6,296 nucleotides of DNA, taken from contig JANYFX010000367.1 of assembly GCA_025359585.1 (NCBI GenBank), positions 1 to 6,296 on the forward strand. Reading direction: 5' to 3'. A program made the translations under genes and the position numbers. Below, piece after piece: positions 1-6,217 of the stretch. Within the stretch, counting starts at the first letter, position 1. Each line of letters starts with the position of its first letter. The DNA is from Rhizobacter sp. (GTDB lineage Bacteria > Pseudomonadota > Gammaproteobacteria > Burkholderiales > Burkholderiaceae_C). The notes under the pieces were generated by a model. The model was not told where the DNA came from and did no database searches. It worked only from the letters and a program-made list of their open reading frames with translations.

Positions 1-548
1 GCAAGATCATTCCGGAGCCCTGCACCACCTGCAGCGGCCAGGGCAAGGTCAAGAAGAACAAGACGCTGGAAGTCAAGATTCCCGGCGGCATCAACGAAGG
101 CATGCGCATCCGCTCCAGCGGCAACGGCGAGCCGGGCACGAACGGCGGGCCGGCCGGTGACCTCTACATCGAGATCCGCATCAAGCAGCACGAGATCTTC
201 GAGCGTGACGGCGACGACCTGCACTGCACCGTGCCGGTCGGCCTGACCACGGCTGCGCTCGGCGGCGGCATCGAGGTGCCCACGCTCGGCGGCAAGGCCG
301 AGATCGATTTGCCCGAAGGCACGCAGCACGGCAAGACCTTCCGCCTGCGCGGCAAAGGCATCAAGGGCGTGCGTTCCAGCTACCCCGGCGACCTGTACTG
401 CCATGTCTCGGTCGAAACGCCGATCAAGCTCACCGAGCACCAGCGCAAGCTGATGAAGGAACTGGACGAAGCCTTCCGCAAGGCCGGCGACCGGCATTCG
501 CCAACCAGCAAGGGCTGGGCCGATCGGGTCAAGGACTTGTTCAAGTAG
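1..548 (+). CDS. dnaJ: Chaperone protein DnaJ (Hsp40), C-terminal part, 5' end cut by window edge
   Basis: DnaJ is the cytoplasmic co-chaperone that delivers unfolded proteins to DnaK and stimulates its ATPase. The reading frame is open from base 3 and gives 181 residues up to the TAG at 546-548. The fragment opens in the zinc-binding region: its CxxCxGxG repeat (C7 and C10 of the fragment) matches the last of the four such repeats in DnaJ. The two beta-barrel substrate-binding domains follow, with typical DnaJ stretches such as GDLYIEIRIKQHEIFER, AALGGGIEVPTL, FRLRGKGIKGVR and PGDLYCHVSVETP. The end (SPTSKGWADRVKDLFK) resembles the usual DnaJ C-terminus. The J domain, the Gly/Phe linker and the first three zinc repeats lie outside the window; dnaK would usually be found upstream as well. 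A GC-rich hairpin follows seven bases after the stop. Identification rests on family resemblance and is very secure. Confidence 0.97.
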   Translation, partial: KIIPEPCTTCSGQGKVKKNKTLEVKIPGGINEGMRIRSSGNGEPGTNGGPAGDLYIEIRIKQHEIFERDGDDLHCTVPVGLTTAALGGGIEVPTLGGKAEIDLPEGTQHGKTFRLRGKGIKGVRSSYPGDLYCHVSVETPIKLTEHQRKLMKELDEAFRKAGDRHSPTSKGWADRVKDLFK

Positions 549-554
549 TCACGC

Positions 555-578
555 CCCGAGCGCCGAATGGCACTCGGG
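555..578 (+). terminator. Hairpin after dnaJ, possible transcription terminator
   Basis: The arms 555-564 and 569-578 pair over ten positions with one C-A mismatch, closing on a GAAT loop. Six outer pairs (CCCGAG/CTCGGG) and three inner pairs are perfect. No run of T follows, so this is not a textbook intrinsic terminator. It could still slow polymerase, protect the dnaJ 3' end or assist Rho. It sits between dnaJ and the next gene's predicted promoter, which fits a transcript end here. Confidence 0.5.
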
Positions 579-591
579 ATTGCGGGCGGGA

Positions 592-618
592 TCAAGCGGG
601 CGGCAACGCTGCCGATAA
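592..618 (+). promoter_or_regulatory. Predicted sigma-28 (FliA) flagellar promoter
   Basis: The sequence reads TCAAGCGG (592-599), then exactly 11 bases, then GCCGATAA (611-618). The -10 element matches all eight bases of the enterobacterial FliA consensus TAAAGTTT-N11-GCCGATAA. The -35 element carries TCAAG, the form common in Pseudomonas and other FliA promoters. A start site is expected about seven bases after the -10 element, near 625, giving a leader of about 40 bases to the ATG at 666. This predicts that the downstream REC-TPR gene belongs to the late flagellar/chemotaxis regulon. Seen: motif and spacing. Inferred: activity and regulon membership. Confidence 0.8.
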
Positions 619-665
619 GCAGGGAGCGGGAAATCTTCCCGATCAATCTGGTGTCCGCCCGCTGC

Positions 666-2294
666 ATGAGCAACATCTATCCCGACGTGGGCAACTGCCG
701 CGCCCTGATTGTCGACAGCAACCCCGCCCTGCGCAGCCTGCAAGCCGGCATGCTGCGTGACATGGGCGTGGGCACCATCGTTCAGAAGAGCCGCGTGCCC
801 GACGCCCGCAGCGTGCTCGAGAACCAGGTTTTCGACATCGTGCTGTGCGACTACCACTTCGCCGCCAGCCCGTTGACCGGGCAGGACCTGCTCGACGACC
901 TGCGCCGCGCCAACCTCTTGCCCTACTCGACCGTGTTCATCATGGTCACCGGCGAAGCCTCGTACCCGATGGTGGCCGAAGCCGCCGAATCGGCGCTCGA
1001 CAGCTACCTTCTCAAACCCCACACCGGCCTGGCGCTCGAAGCCCGTCTGGTGCAGGCACGCCACCGCAAGACCACGCTGCGCAGCATCTTCGAAGCCATC
1101 GAGAATGAAGACTTCGCTCAGGCCGCCGCGCTGTGCCGGGCGCGCTTCGACGCCCGCGATGAATACTGGCTGTACGCCGCGCGCATCGGCGCCGAATTGT
1201 TGATCCGGCTCGGCGATCACGCGGCCGCGCGGCTTCTCTACGAAGCGGTGGCCGCCACCAAGGCCCTGCCTTGGGCACGGCTGGGCATCGCACGCGCCGA
1301 GGTCGAGGCCGGCGACCTGACCCAGGCCAGCAGCATGCTCGAATCGCTGATCAGCAGCCAGCCCGGGTTTGCCGACGCCTACGACGTGATGGGCCGCGTG
1401 CAGGTCGAACAGGGCGACCTCGAAGCGGCGCTCGAGACCTATCGCAACGCCACCCGGATCACGCCGCAAAGCATTTCCCGCTTGCAAAAACAAGGCATGC
1501 TGGCGTTCTACATGGGCCATGGCGACGAAGCCGCCGAAGCGCTGGAGCGCAGTGTGCGCATCGGCCTGACATCGAAGATGTTCGACTGCCAGAGCCTCGT
1601 GCTGCTCGCCATGACACTCTTCGACAAGCGCGACAACAAGGCTTTCTGCCGCAACCACGACAACCTGCGGCTGGCCATGGAACGCCAGCCCGAGAACGCG
1701 AGGCTGCAGCGCTTCGTCACCACGTCGGAAGTGTTCAAGGCCTTGAACGACCGCATGGTCGGCAGCTGCGTGGGCCACGTGCGGCGCCTGGCTGCGAGCG
1801 TGACCGCTGAAGACTTCGACTTCGAAGCCGCCAGCAACTTCCTGGCGGTGCTGGCGCGCCTGCGCAGCACCGAGATCCAGCTGACCGAAGCCGACACGTG
1901 GATCGCGACGGTCGCACGACGCTTCTGCGTTTCCAAGGCTTCGGCCGACATGCTGTGCAAGTCGGTGCAGGAATATGAACCGCATGTCGAGGTGATCCGT
2001 ACCGAGCACACCCATGTCAACCGCCTCGCGGAACAGGCGATGGCGCACAGCGTCAAGGGCCTGCACGCGCAGGCCGTGAAGAGCCTGATGCAACGTGGCA
2101 CGGAAACCCTGAACGCCAAGCTCGTCGAACTCGCCGGCAAGGTGCTGGCCCGGCATGGTGCCAAGATCGAAGCGAGTGCCGGAATGGTCGCGCAGGTCGA
2201 AGAACTGCAGCGCAGGTTCTGCAGCAAGGGCACCCAGGTCGCGCTGGGCGGTGCTGCGAATCGGGCGGCGGGCGGCGTGATGATCCGCAGCTGA
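666..2294 (+). CDS. Response-regulator receiver domain protein with tetratricopeptide repeats (REC-TPR)
   Basis: This 542-residue cytoplasmic protein has an N-terminal receiver domain (about residues 11-135) and a long helical TPR region, with no DNA-binding or enzymatic output domain. Receiver landmarks are D17 at the end of strand 1 (LIVDSN), phosphoacceptor D62 (VLCDYHF), T95 (MVTGE) and K117-P118 (LLKPH). The usual second acidic residue next to D17 is replaced by S18/N19. The clearest TPR units lie at about 202-235, 237-270 and 271-304; a degenerate repeat-like stretch lies near 475-510. The rest, about 305-542, is helical and not recognised. ATG 666 was chosen because the receiver fold begins right after it and the predicted sigma-28 start site near 625 excludes the in-frame ATG at 567, which lies in the dnaJ hairpin. 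No good Shine-Dalgarno precedes it. Likely role: phosphorylation-controlled protein-protein adaptor in motility or chemotaxis, inferred from domains and promoter. Partner kinase and target are unknown. Confidence 0.9.
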   Translation: MSNIYPDVGNCRALIVDSNPALRSLQAGMLRDMGVGTIVQKSRVPDARSVLENQVFDIVLCDYHFAASPLTGQDLLDDLRRANLLPYSTVFIMVTGEASYPMVAEAAESALDSYLLKPHTGLALEARLVQARHRKTTLRSIFEAIENEDFAQAAALCRARFDARDEYWLYAARIGAELLIRLGDHAAARLLYEAVAATKALPWARLGIARAEVEAGDLTQASSMLESLISSQPGFADAYDVMGRVQVEQGDLEAALETYRNATRITPQSISRLQKQGMLAFYMGHGDEAAEALERSVRIGLTSKMFDCQSLVLLAMTLFDKRDNKAFCRNHDNLRLAMERQPENARLQRFVTTSEVFKALNDRMVGSCVGHVRRLAASVTAEDFDFEAASNFLAVLARLRSTEIQLTEADTWIATVARRFCVSKASADMLCKSVQEYEPHVEVIRTEHTHVNRLAEQAMAHSVKGLHAQAVKSLMQRGTETLNAKLVELAGKVLARHGAKIEASAGMVAQVEELQRRFCSKGTQVALGGAANRAAGGVMIRS

Positions 2295-2363
2295 CCCTCT
2301 GGCGGACCGACAGTCGCTGCGCGCCGCAGGGCCACGCGCCGGCTTGCAAGGACAATACGGCGC

Positions 2364-4043
2364 ATGACGAAGCGCCCCGTGACCCCGACCCGGCCCGAAG
2401 CCCACACCGGCTGGAACCCACTGACGCTGGCGGTCTTGTCGGCGGCATGGATTGCGGCTTTCGCCAACTGGCCGCTGTGGCAGGCCCTGCTCGCGCTGCC
2501 CGAAACCAGCTCGACCCGAGGCGCCCTGTTCATCGCCGGCTTCGGCGTGATGATCGCCGCGCTGCTCACTGCGCTGATGGCGTTCGCGGCCTGGCGCTTC
2601 AGCGTCAAACCGGCGATCACGCTGTGCGTGCTGTCGGCCGCGTTCGGTGCGCACTTCATGGGCACCTACGGCGTGGTCATCGACTCGACCATGATGGTCA
2701 ACGTGGTGCAGACCGACCCGCGCGAAGTGCGCGACCTGCTGAGCGGGCGGCTGCTGCTCGGCGTGCTGTTCCTGGCCGGCGTGCCCTTGCTGCTGGTGTG
2801 GCGCGCGCGCGTGCAGCGGCTCGGCGGCCTGGCCCAGCTCGGCCGCAACGCGCTCGGGCTCTTCGCGGCCATGGTCGTTCTGGCGGCCCTCGTGTTCGCG
2901 CTGTTCGCCGACCTCTCGACGACGATGCGCAACCACAAGTCGCTGCGTTACCTGATCAACCCGCTGAACTCCTTCTACGCGCTCGCCGACATCGGCCTGC
3001 GTGCCAAGGCGCGCCCCGCCGGGCCACCGCTGCCGATCGGTGCCGACGCCCGCATCGCACCGCGGCCGCCGGGCACGCACCCTCCGCTGGTGCTGCTGGT
3101 GGTCGGCGAGACCGCGCGCGCCGGCAACTTCGCATTGAACGGCTACGCGCGGCCGACCAACCCCGAATTGGCGGCGCTCGACGTGGTGAGCTTTCGCGAG
3201 GTGAGCTCGTGCGGCACCAACACCGCAGCGTCGTTGCCCTGCATGTTCTCGCACCTCGGCAAGACAAGGTTCGAAGCGCGCGAGCGCGACTCGGAAAACC
3301 TGCTCGACCTGGTTCAACGCGCCGGCATGGCGGTGCTGTGGCTCGACAACCAGGCCGGTTGCAAAGGCCTGTGCGAGCGTGTGCCGAATGCGCAGGCGAT
3401 CAACGCCGCGCCGGGCGGTACAGCGCCGGGCGTGCAGCTCTGCGAGGACGGCGAGTGCCTCGACGAAGCGCTGCTCGTCGGCCTGGACGCGCGCCTCGCC
3501 GCCCTGCCCGCCGAGCGGCGCGAGCGCGGTGTCTTGCTGGTGTTGCACCAGATGGGCAGCCACGGCCCGGCCTACTACAAGCGCAGCCCCGCGAACCGCA
3601 AACCCTTCATGCCGGAGTGCAGCACCAACGTGCTGCAGCAGTGCGACCGCGCCAGTTTGATCAATGCCTATGACAACTCCATCGCCTACACCGACCATGT
3701 GCTGGCGCAGACGATCGGCTGGCTCCAGAGCCAGTCGCCACGCCACGACACGGCGATGCTCTACGTTTCGGACCACGGTGAATCGCTCGGCGAGAACAAC
3801 CTCTACCTGCACGGCCTGCCGTATGCGCTGGCGCCGCGCGAGCAGAAGCACGTGCCGATGATCGTGTGGTTCGCGCCGCCCGCCGCACCGGCCGCACGTT
3901 CAGTGTCGGCCTGCCTGCGCGAACAGCGCGACCGGCCACTCACGCACGACAACCTGTTCCATTCCGTGCTGGGCTTGCTCGGTATCGCTGCCGCCGAGTA
4001 CCAGCCCGGGCTCGACGCGTTCGCTGCCTGCCGTGCGCCGTGA
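2364..4043 (+). CDS. eptA: Phosphoethanolamine transferase, EptA/MCR-like (lipid A modification)
   Basis: This 559-residue inner-membrane enzyme is predicted to move phosphoethanolamine from phosphatidylethanolamine to lipid A on the periplasmic side, lowering surface negative charge and sensitivity to polymyxin-like peptides. Five hydrophobic helices are visible (about 21-38, 54-76, 80-102, 127-146, 161-183), followed by a periplasmic alkaline-phosphatase/sulfatase fold. Catalytic positions match the family: E249 in GETAR, nucleophile T285 in SCGTNTAASLPCMFS, H400 in HQMGSHGPAYY, D470-H471 in SDHGES and H483 in LYLHG. The 400-to-470 and 470-to-483 spacings equal those of MCR-1 (H395, D465, H478). 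The start has AAGGA at 2348-2352, eleven bases upstream, inside a GACAATACGGC stretch that may also hold promoter elements. It begins 69 bases after the REC-TPR stop. No PmrAB-type regulator pair is adjacent. The acceptor could be another glycan (EptB/EptC-like), so the symbol is less certain than the family. Confidence 0.93.
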   Translation: MTKRPVTPTRPEAHTGWNPLTLAVLSAAWIAAFANWPLWQALLALPETSSTRGALFIAGFGVMIAALLTALMAFAAWRFSVKPAITLCVLSAAFGAHFMGTYGVVIDSTMMVNVVQTDPREVRDLLSGRLLLGVLFLAGVPLLLVWRARVQRLGGLAQLGRNALGLFAAMVVLAALVFALFADLSTTMRNHKSLRYLINPLNSFYALADIGLRAKARPAGPPLPIGADARIAPRPPGTHPPLVLLVVGETARAGNFALNGYARPTNPELAALDVVSFREVSSCGTNTAASLPCMFSHLGKTRFEARERDSENLLDLVQRAGMAVLWLDNQAGCKGLCERVPNAQAINAAPGGTAPGVQLCEDGECLDEALLVGLDARLAALPAERRERGVLLVLHQMGSHGPAYYKRSPANRKPFMPECSTNVLQQCDRASLINAYDNSIAYTDHVLAQTIGWLQSQSPRHDTAMLYVSDHGESLGENNLYLHGLPYALAPREQKHVPMIVWFAPPAAPAARSVSACLREQRDRPLTHDNLFHSVLGLLGIAAAEYQPGLDAFAACRAP

Positions 4044-4097
4044 GCGTCGAGGCCGTCACGACGACCGTTTGAATCGCGCAGGAAAACACCCACCACC

Positions 4098-5006
4098 ATG
4101 TCAGCACAGGCCGATTCGCTCAAGTCGATCTTCTTCGCGCTCGGCGCCAACGTCGCGATCGCGCTCGCGAAGACGGCGGGCGCCGTGTTCACCGGCTCGG
4201 CCTCGATGCTGGCCGAGGCCATCCACTCCTTCGCCGACTGCGGCAATCAGGCGCTGCTGATCTGGGGCTTGAAAGAGGCCAGGCGCGCGGCGTCGGAAGA
4301 CCACCCGATGGGCTACGGCCGCGCGATTTATTTCTGGAGCTTCATCGTCGCGCTGATGCTGTTCAGCATGGGCGGTCTGTTCTCCATCTACGAAGGTGTG
4401 CACAAGCTGCACGACACCGAACCCGTCAAGTACGCGTGGGTGGCGGTTGGCATTCTTTCGTTCGGCGTGCTGGCCGAGTCGATGTCGCTGTGGGGCGCGC
4501 TGCGCGAGATCAACAAGGAACGTGGCGAGCTCGGGCTGTGGCGCTGGTTCCGCACCTCGCGCCAGAGCGAGTTGCTGGTGATCTTCGGCGAAGACCTGGC
4601 CGCGCTGGGCGGGCTGGGTCTGGCGCTGGGCTTCATCGGCCTGGCGATGGTCACCGGCAACCCGATGTGGGACGCGGTGGGCTCGATCTGCATCGGCGTG
4701 CTGCTTGTGCTGGTGGCCATTCTGGTCGGCGTGGAGGTCAAAGCCTTGCTCGTCGGCCAGAGCGCCGAGCCGCAGGTGCTGGCGCGCCTGCGTGCACATC
4801 TGCAAGGGCAGCCGCAGGTGGCGCAGCTCTACAGCGTGATCACGCAGCAGCTCGGCAGCGACATCATGGTGGCCGTGAAAGCGCGCATGCAGCCGTTCGG
4901 CTCCGACGTGGCGCTGATCGAGGCCATCAACGCCGTGGAACGCGGCCTGCGCGAGGCCTTCCCGCAGGTGCGCTGGATCTTCTTCGAGCCGGACCTGCGC
5001 GACTGA
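4098..5006 (+). CDS. Cation diffusion facilitator (CDF) family metal transporter, SLC30A9-like
   Basis: This 302-residue inner-membrane protein should export divalent metal (probably Zn2+) in exchange for protons, acting as a dimer. Six hydrophobic segments appear at about 11-32, 36-57, 77-100, 112-136, 159-184 and 192-214, followed by a cytoplasmic alpha/beta C-terminal domain (about 215-302), the standard CDF order and length. Helix 2 carries the metal-site motif H43-x3-D47 (AEAIHSFADCGNQ). H69-P-M-G-Y-G-R before helix 3 is a family signature. In helix 5 the usual H/D-x3-D is replaced by I162-FG-E165-D166, so D166 is kept but the first ligand is not; a Glu-Asp pair at this place resembles the SLC30A9 (ZnT9) branch. 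The ATG lies 54 bases after the upstream stop, with AGGA at 4080-4083, a rather long 14 bases away. It could share a transcript with the phosphoethanolamine transferase. Substrate is inferred and could be another metal. Confidence 0.92.
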   Translation: MSAQADSLKSIFFALGANVAIALAKTAGAVFTGSASMLAEAIHSFADCGNQALLIWGLKEARRAASEDHPMGYGRAIYFWSFIVALMLFSMGGLFSIYEGVHKLHDTEPVKYAWVAVGILSFGVLAESMSLWGALREINKERGELGLWRWFRTSRQSELLVIFGEDLAALGGLGLALGFIGLAMVTGNPMWDAVGSICIGVLLVLVAILVGVEVKALLVGQSAEPQVLARLRAHLQGQPQVAQLYSVITQQLGSDIMVAVKARMQPFGSDVALIEAINAVERGLREAFPQVRWIFFEPDLRD

Positions 5007-5011
5007 CGCGC

Positions 5012-5030
5012 TGCGGCCTTTGCGCCCGCA
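5012..5030. terminator. Weak hairpin between convergent genes, possible shared terminator
   Basis: Only 24 bases separate the stop of the CDF gene (5004-5006) from the stop of the opposing radical SAM gene (5031-5033). TGCGG (5012-5016) can pair with CCGCA (5026-5030) around a nine-base loop. The stem is short and there is no convincing T run on either strand, so this is a weak candidate. The convergent layout is the main reason to expect termination here. Confidence 0.25.
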
Positions 5031-6146
5031 TCAAGCGAACAGATCGGTTTGCCCATCGGCGCGCGCGAGCAGCGGCTTGCGGAACTGCGTGAGGTCGAGC
5101 TCGACGCGTTTTCGGTTCAGGCCGAAGCGCGCCGCTGCCTTGTGAAAACGCTGCGACAGCAACTGCGCCCAGACGCCCTCGCCGCGCATGCGCGAGCCGA
5201 ACTTCGCGTCGTAGTCTTTGCCGCCGCGCATCTCGCGCACACGCGCCATCACCCGCGCCGCACGCTCGGGAAAGTGCTGGTCGAGCCACTGCTGGAACAG
5301 CGGGTTCACTTCCCAGGGCAGGCGCAACACGACGCTGAAGGCCGAGGTGGCGCCGGCAGACGCCGCTGCTTCCAGAATGCGTTCGAGCTCAGGCTCGTTG
5401 ATGAACGGAATGACCGGCGAAACACTCACGCCCACTGGAATGCCCGCCTTCGCCAGCGCTTCGATCGTTCGCAGCCGGCGCTGCGGCGAAGCCGCACGCG
5501 GTTCGAGAATGCGCGACAGCGCGGGGTCGAGCGAGGTGACGGAGACGTACACGGCCGCCAGCCCGCGCGCGGCCATCGGTGCGATCAGGTCGATGTCTCG
5601 TTCGATGCCCGACGACTTCGTCACGAGCGAAAACGGGTGCCCACATTCGGCCATCACCTCGATCACCGCGCGCGTGATGCAGAGCTTGCGCTCGACAGGC
5701 TGGTAAGCGTCGGTGGCCGAGCCGATGTTGAGCAGCAGCGGCTCGTAGCTTCGGCTTGCGAAGGCCTCGCGCAGCCGCTGCGCGGCGTTGACCTTGGCGA
5801 TGATCCGGGTCTCGAAATCGAGACCCGGCGACATGTTGAGGTAGCTGTGAGTGGGCCTCGCGAAGCAGTAGACACAGCCGTGTTCGCAGCCACGGTAGGG
5901 GTTGATCGACAGGTCGAAGGAGATGTCGGGCGAGTCGTTGCTGGAGAGGATCGCCTTCACACGCTCTTCGATGATCTGCGTGCTGGGTGGCAGGTGCTCC
6001 TCCTGCGAGGCCTGATCGAGCGAGCCCCAGCCGTCGTCGATGCTCTCGCGGTCTTGCCGCGCAAAGCGGTGCTCGATGGCCCAGACCGTGCCGCGCCCCT
6101 TGAGAGACTGCGGCGCCGGCATCGAGGGATCGGGGTGGAACTTCAT
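5031..6146 (-). CDS. Radical SAM protein, PA0069 family (SplB-like, COG1533)
   Basis: This 371-residue protein has the radical SAM cluster motif C87-x3-C91-xx-C94 (YRGCEHGCVYCFARP), which binds the [4Fe-4S] cluster that cleaves S-adenosylmethionine. Around it are the family features KGRGT, DDGWGSL, a long TIM-barrel-like body with NIGSATDAYQP, LVTKSS, VSVTSLD, LEPRAASPQRRL and VSPVIPFIN, and the C-terminal tail DLFA. The group is classed with SplB-type 'DNA repair photolyases', but its reaction is not established. ATG 6146 is preferred. The frame stays open upstream with a GTG at 6197, but that start would fall inside the palindrome at 6196-6213 and add 17 residues unlike the family. An internal ATG at 6122 is an alternative that starts closer to the family's conserved KGRG. 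No Shine-Dalgarno precedes either ATG. The gene converges on the CDF gene and is preceded by AT-rich promoter-like DNA. Confidence 0.9.
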   Translation of the reverse strand: MKFHPDPSMPAPQSLKGRGTVWAIEHRFARQDRESIDDGWGSLDQASQEEHLPPSTQIIEERVKAILSSNDSPDISFDLSINPYRGCEHGCVYCFARPTHSYLNMSPGLDFETRIIAKVNAAQRLREAFASRSYEPLLLNIGSATDAYQPVERKLCITRAVIEVMAECGHPFSLVTKSSGIERDIDLIAPMAARGLAAVYVSVTSLDPALSRILEPRAASPQRRLRTIEALAKAGIPVGVSVSPVIPFINEPELERILEAAASAGATSAFSVVLRLPWEVNPLFQQWLDQHFPERAARVMARVREMRGGKDYDAKFGSRMRGEGVWAQLLSQRFHKAAARFGLNRKRVELDLTQFRKPLLARADGQTDLFA

Positions 6147-6152
6147 ACTGTG

Positions 6153-6181
6153 AATATATAAGGGGTATCCACTTAGCTCCA
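6153..6181 (-). promoter_or_regulatory. Candidate sigma-70 promoter of the radical SAM gene
   Basis: Read on the - strand, TGGAGC (6181-6176) is followed by 17 bases and then TATATT (6158-6153). The -10 matches TATAAT at five of six positions and the -35 matches TTGACA at only three. This is the most AT-rich patch of the window. The start site would fall at or next to the ATG at 6146, implying a leaderless or very short-leader mRNA, consistent with the missing Shine-Dalgarno. Alternatively, translation may begin at the ATG at 6122. Confidence 0.4.
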
Positions 6182-6195
6182 GTCGAGCCGCAAAC

Positions 6196-6213
6196 ACTGG
6201 ATATCCATCCAGT
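6196..6213. promoter_or_regulatory. 18-bp palindrome, candidate LexA (SOS box)-like operator
   Basis: ACTGGATATCCATCCAGT has perfect seven-base arms (ACTGGAT/ATCCAGT) around ATCC. It also contains the ten-base palindrome TGGATATCCA. Aligned to the LexA consensus TACTGT-N8-ACAGTA it keeps ACTG, an AT-rich start of the core and CAGTA. It departs symmetrically by having CTGG/CCAG in place of CTGT/ACAG. The symmetry and intergenic position suggest a dimeric repressor site. It lies 49 bases upstream of the radical SAM ATG. The stem has no following T run, so a terminator is less likely. LexA is inferred; another dimeric regulator is possible. Confidence 0.4.
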
Positions 6214-6217
6214 AATA

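Noticed and set aside
601..614. Inverted repeat CGGCA-ACGC-TGCCG
   Set aside because: It lies within the spacer and -10 element of the predicted sigma-28 promoter, is only five bases per arm and has no T run. Coincidental overlap with GCCGATAA is the simplest explanation.
567..665. Upstream in-frame ATG at 567 as the start of the REC-TPR protein
   Set aside because: It sits in the loop of the dnaJ hairpin and upstream of the predicted sigma-28 start site. It would add 33 residues unrelated to the receiver fold.
2317..2329. Small hairpin CTGCG-CGC-CGCAG between the REC-TPR and transferase genes
   Set aside because: Five pairs with a three-base loop and no T run is common by chance in DNA this GC-rich; not enough to call a terminator.
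1508..2665. A 385-codon - strand open frame over the REC-TPR 3' end and the next gene's start
   Set aside because: It spans an intergenic gap and two genes on the other strand. Its Arg/Ser/Ala-rich product has no recognisable fold.
549..3851. A 1100-codon open frame on the - strand across the REC-TPR and phosphoethanolamine transferase genes
   Set aside because: It lies opposite two well-recognised genes. Its product is rich in Ala, Arg, His, Gln and Val with no recognisable domain. In GC-rich genes with G/C third positions the antisense frames rarely meet stops, so such shadows are expected.
5049..6161. A 370-codon + strand open frame opposite the radical SAM gene
   Set aside because: The - strand frame has a clear CxxxCxxC radical SAM motif and family features. 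The + strand product is Arg/Ala/His-rich without motifs and is an antisense shadow.
6147..6197. GTG at 6197 as the start of the radical SAM protein
   Set aside because: It overlaps the palindrome, lacks a ribosome binding site, and its 17 extra residues would run through the AT-rich promoter-like DNA.
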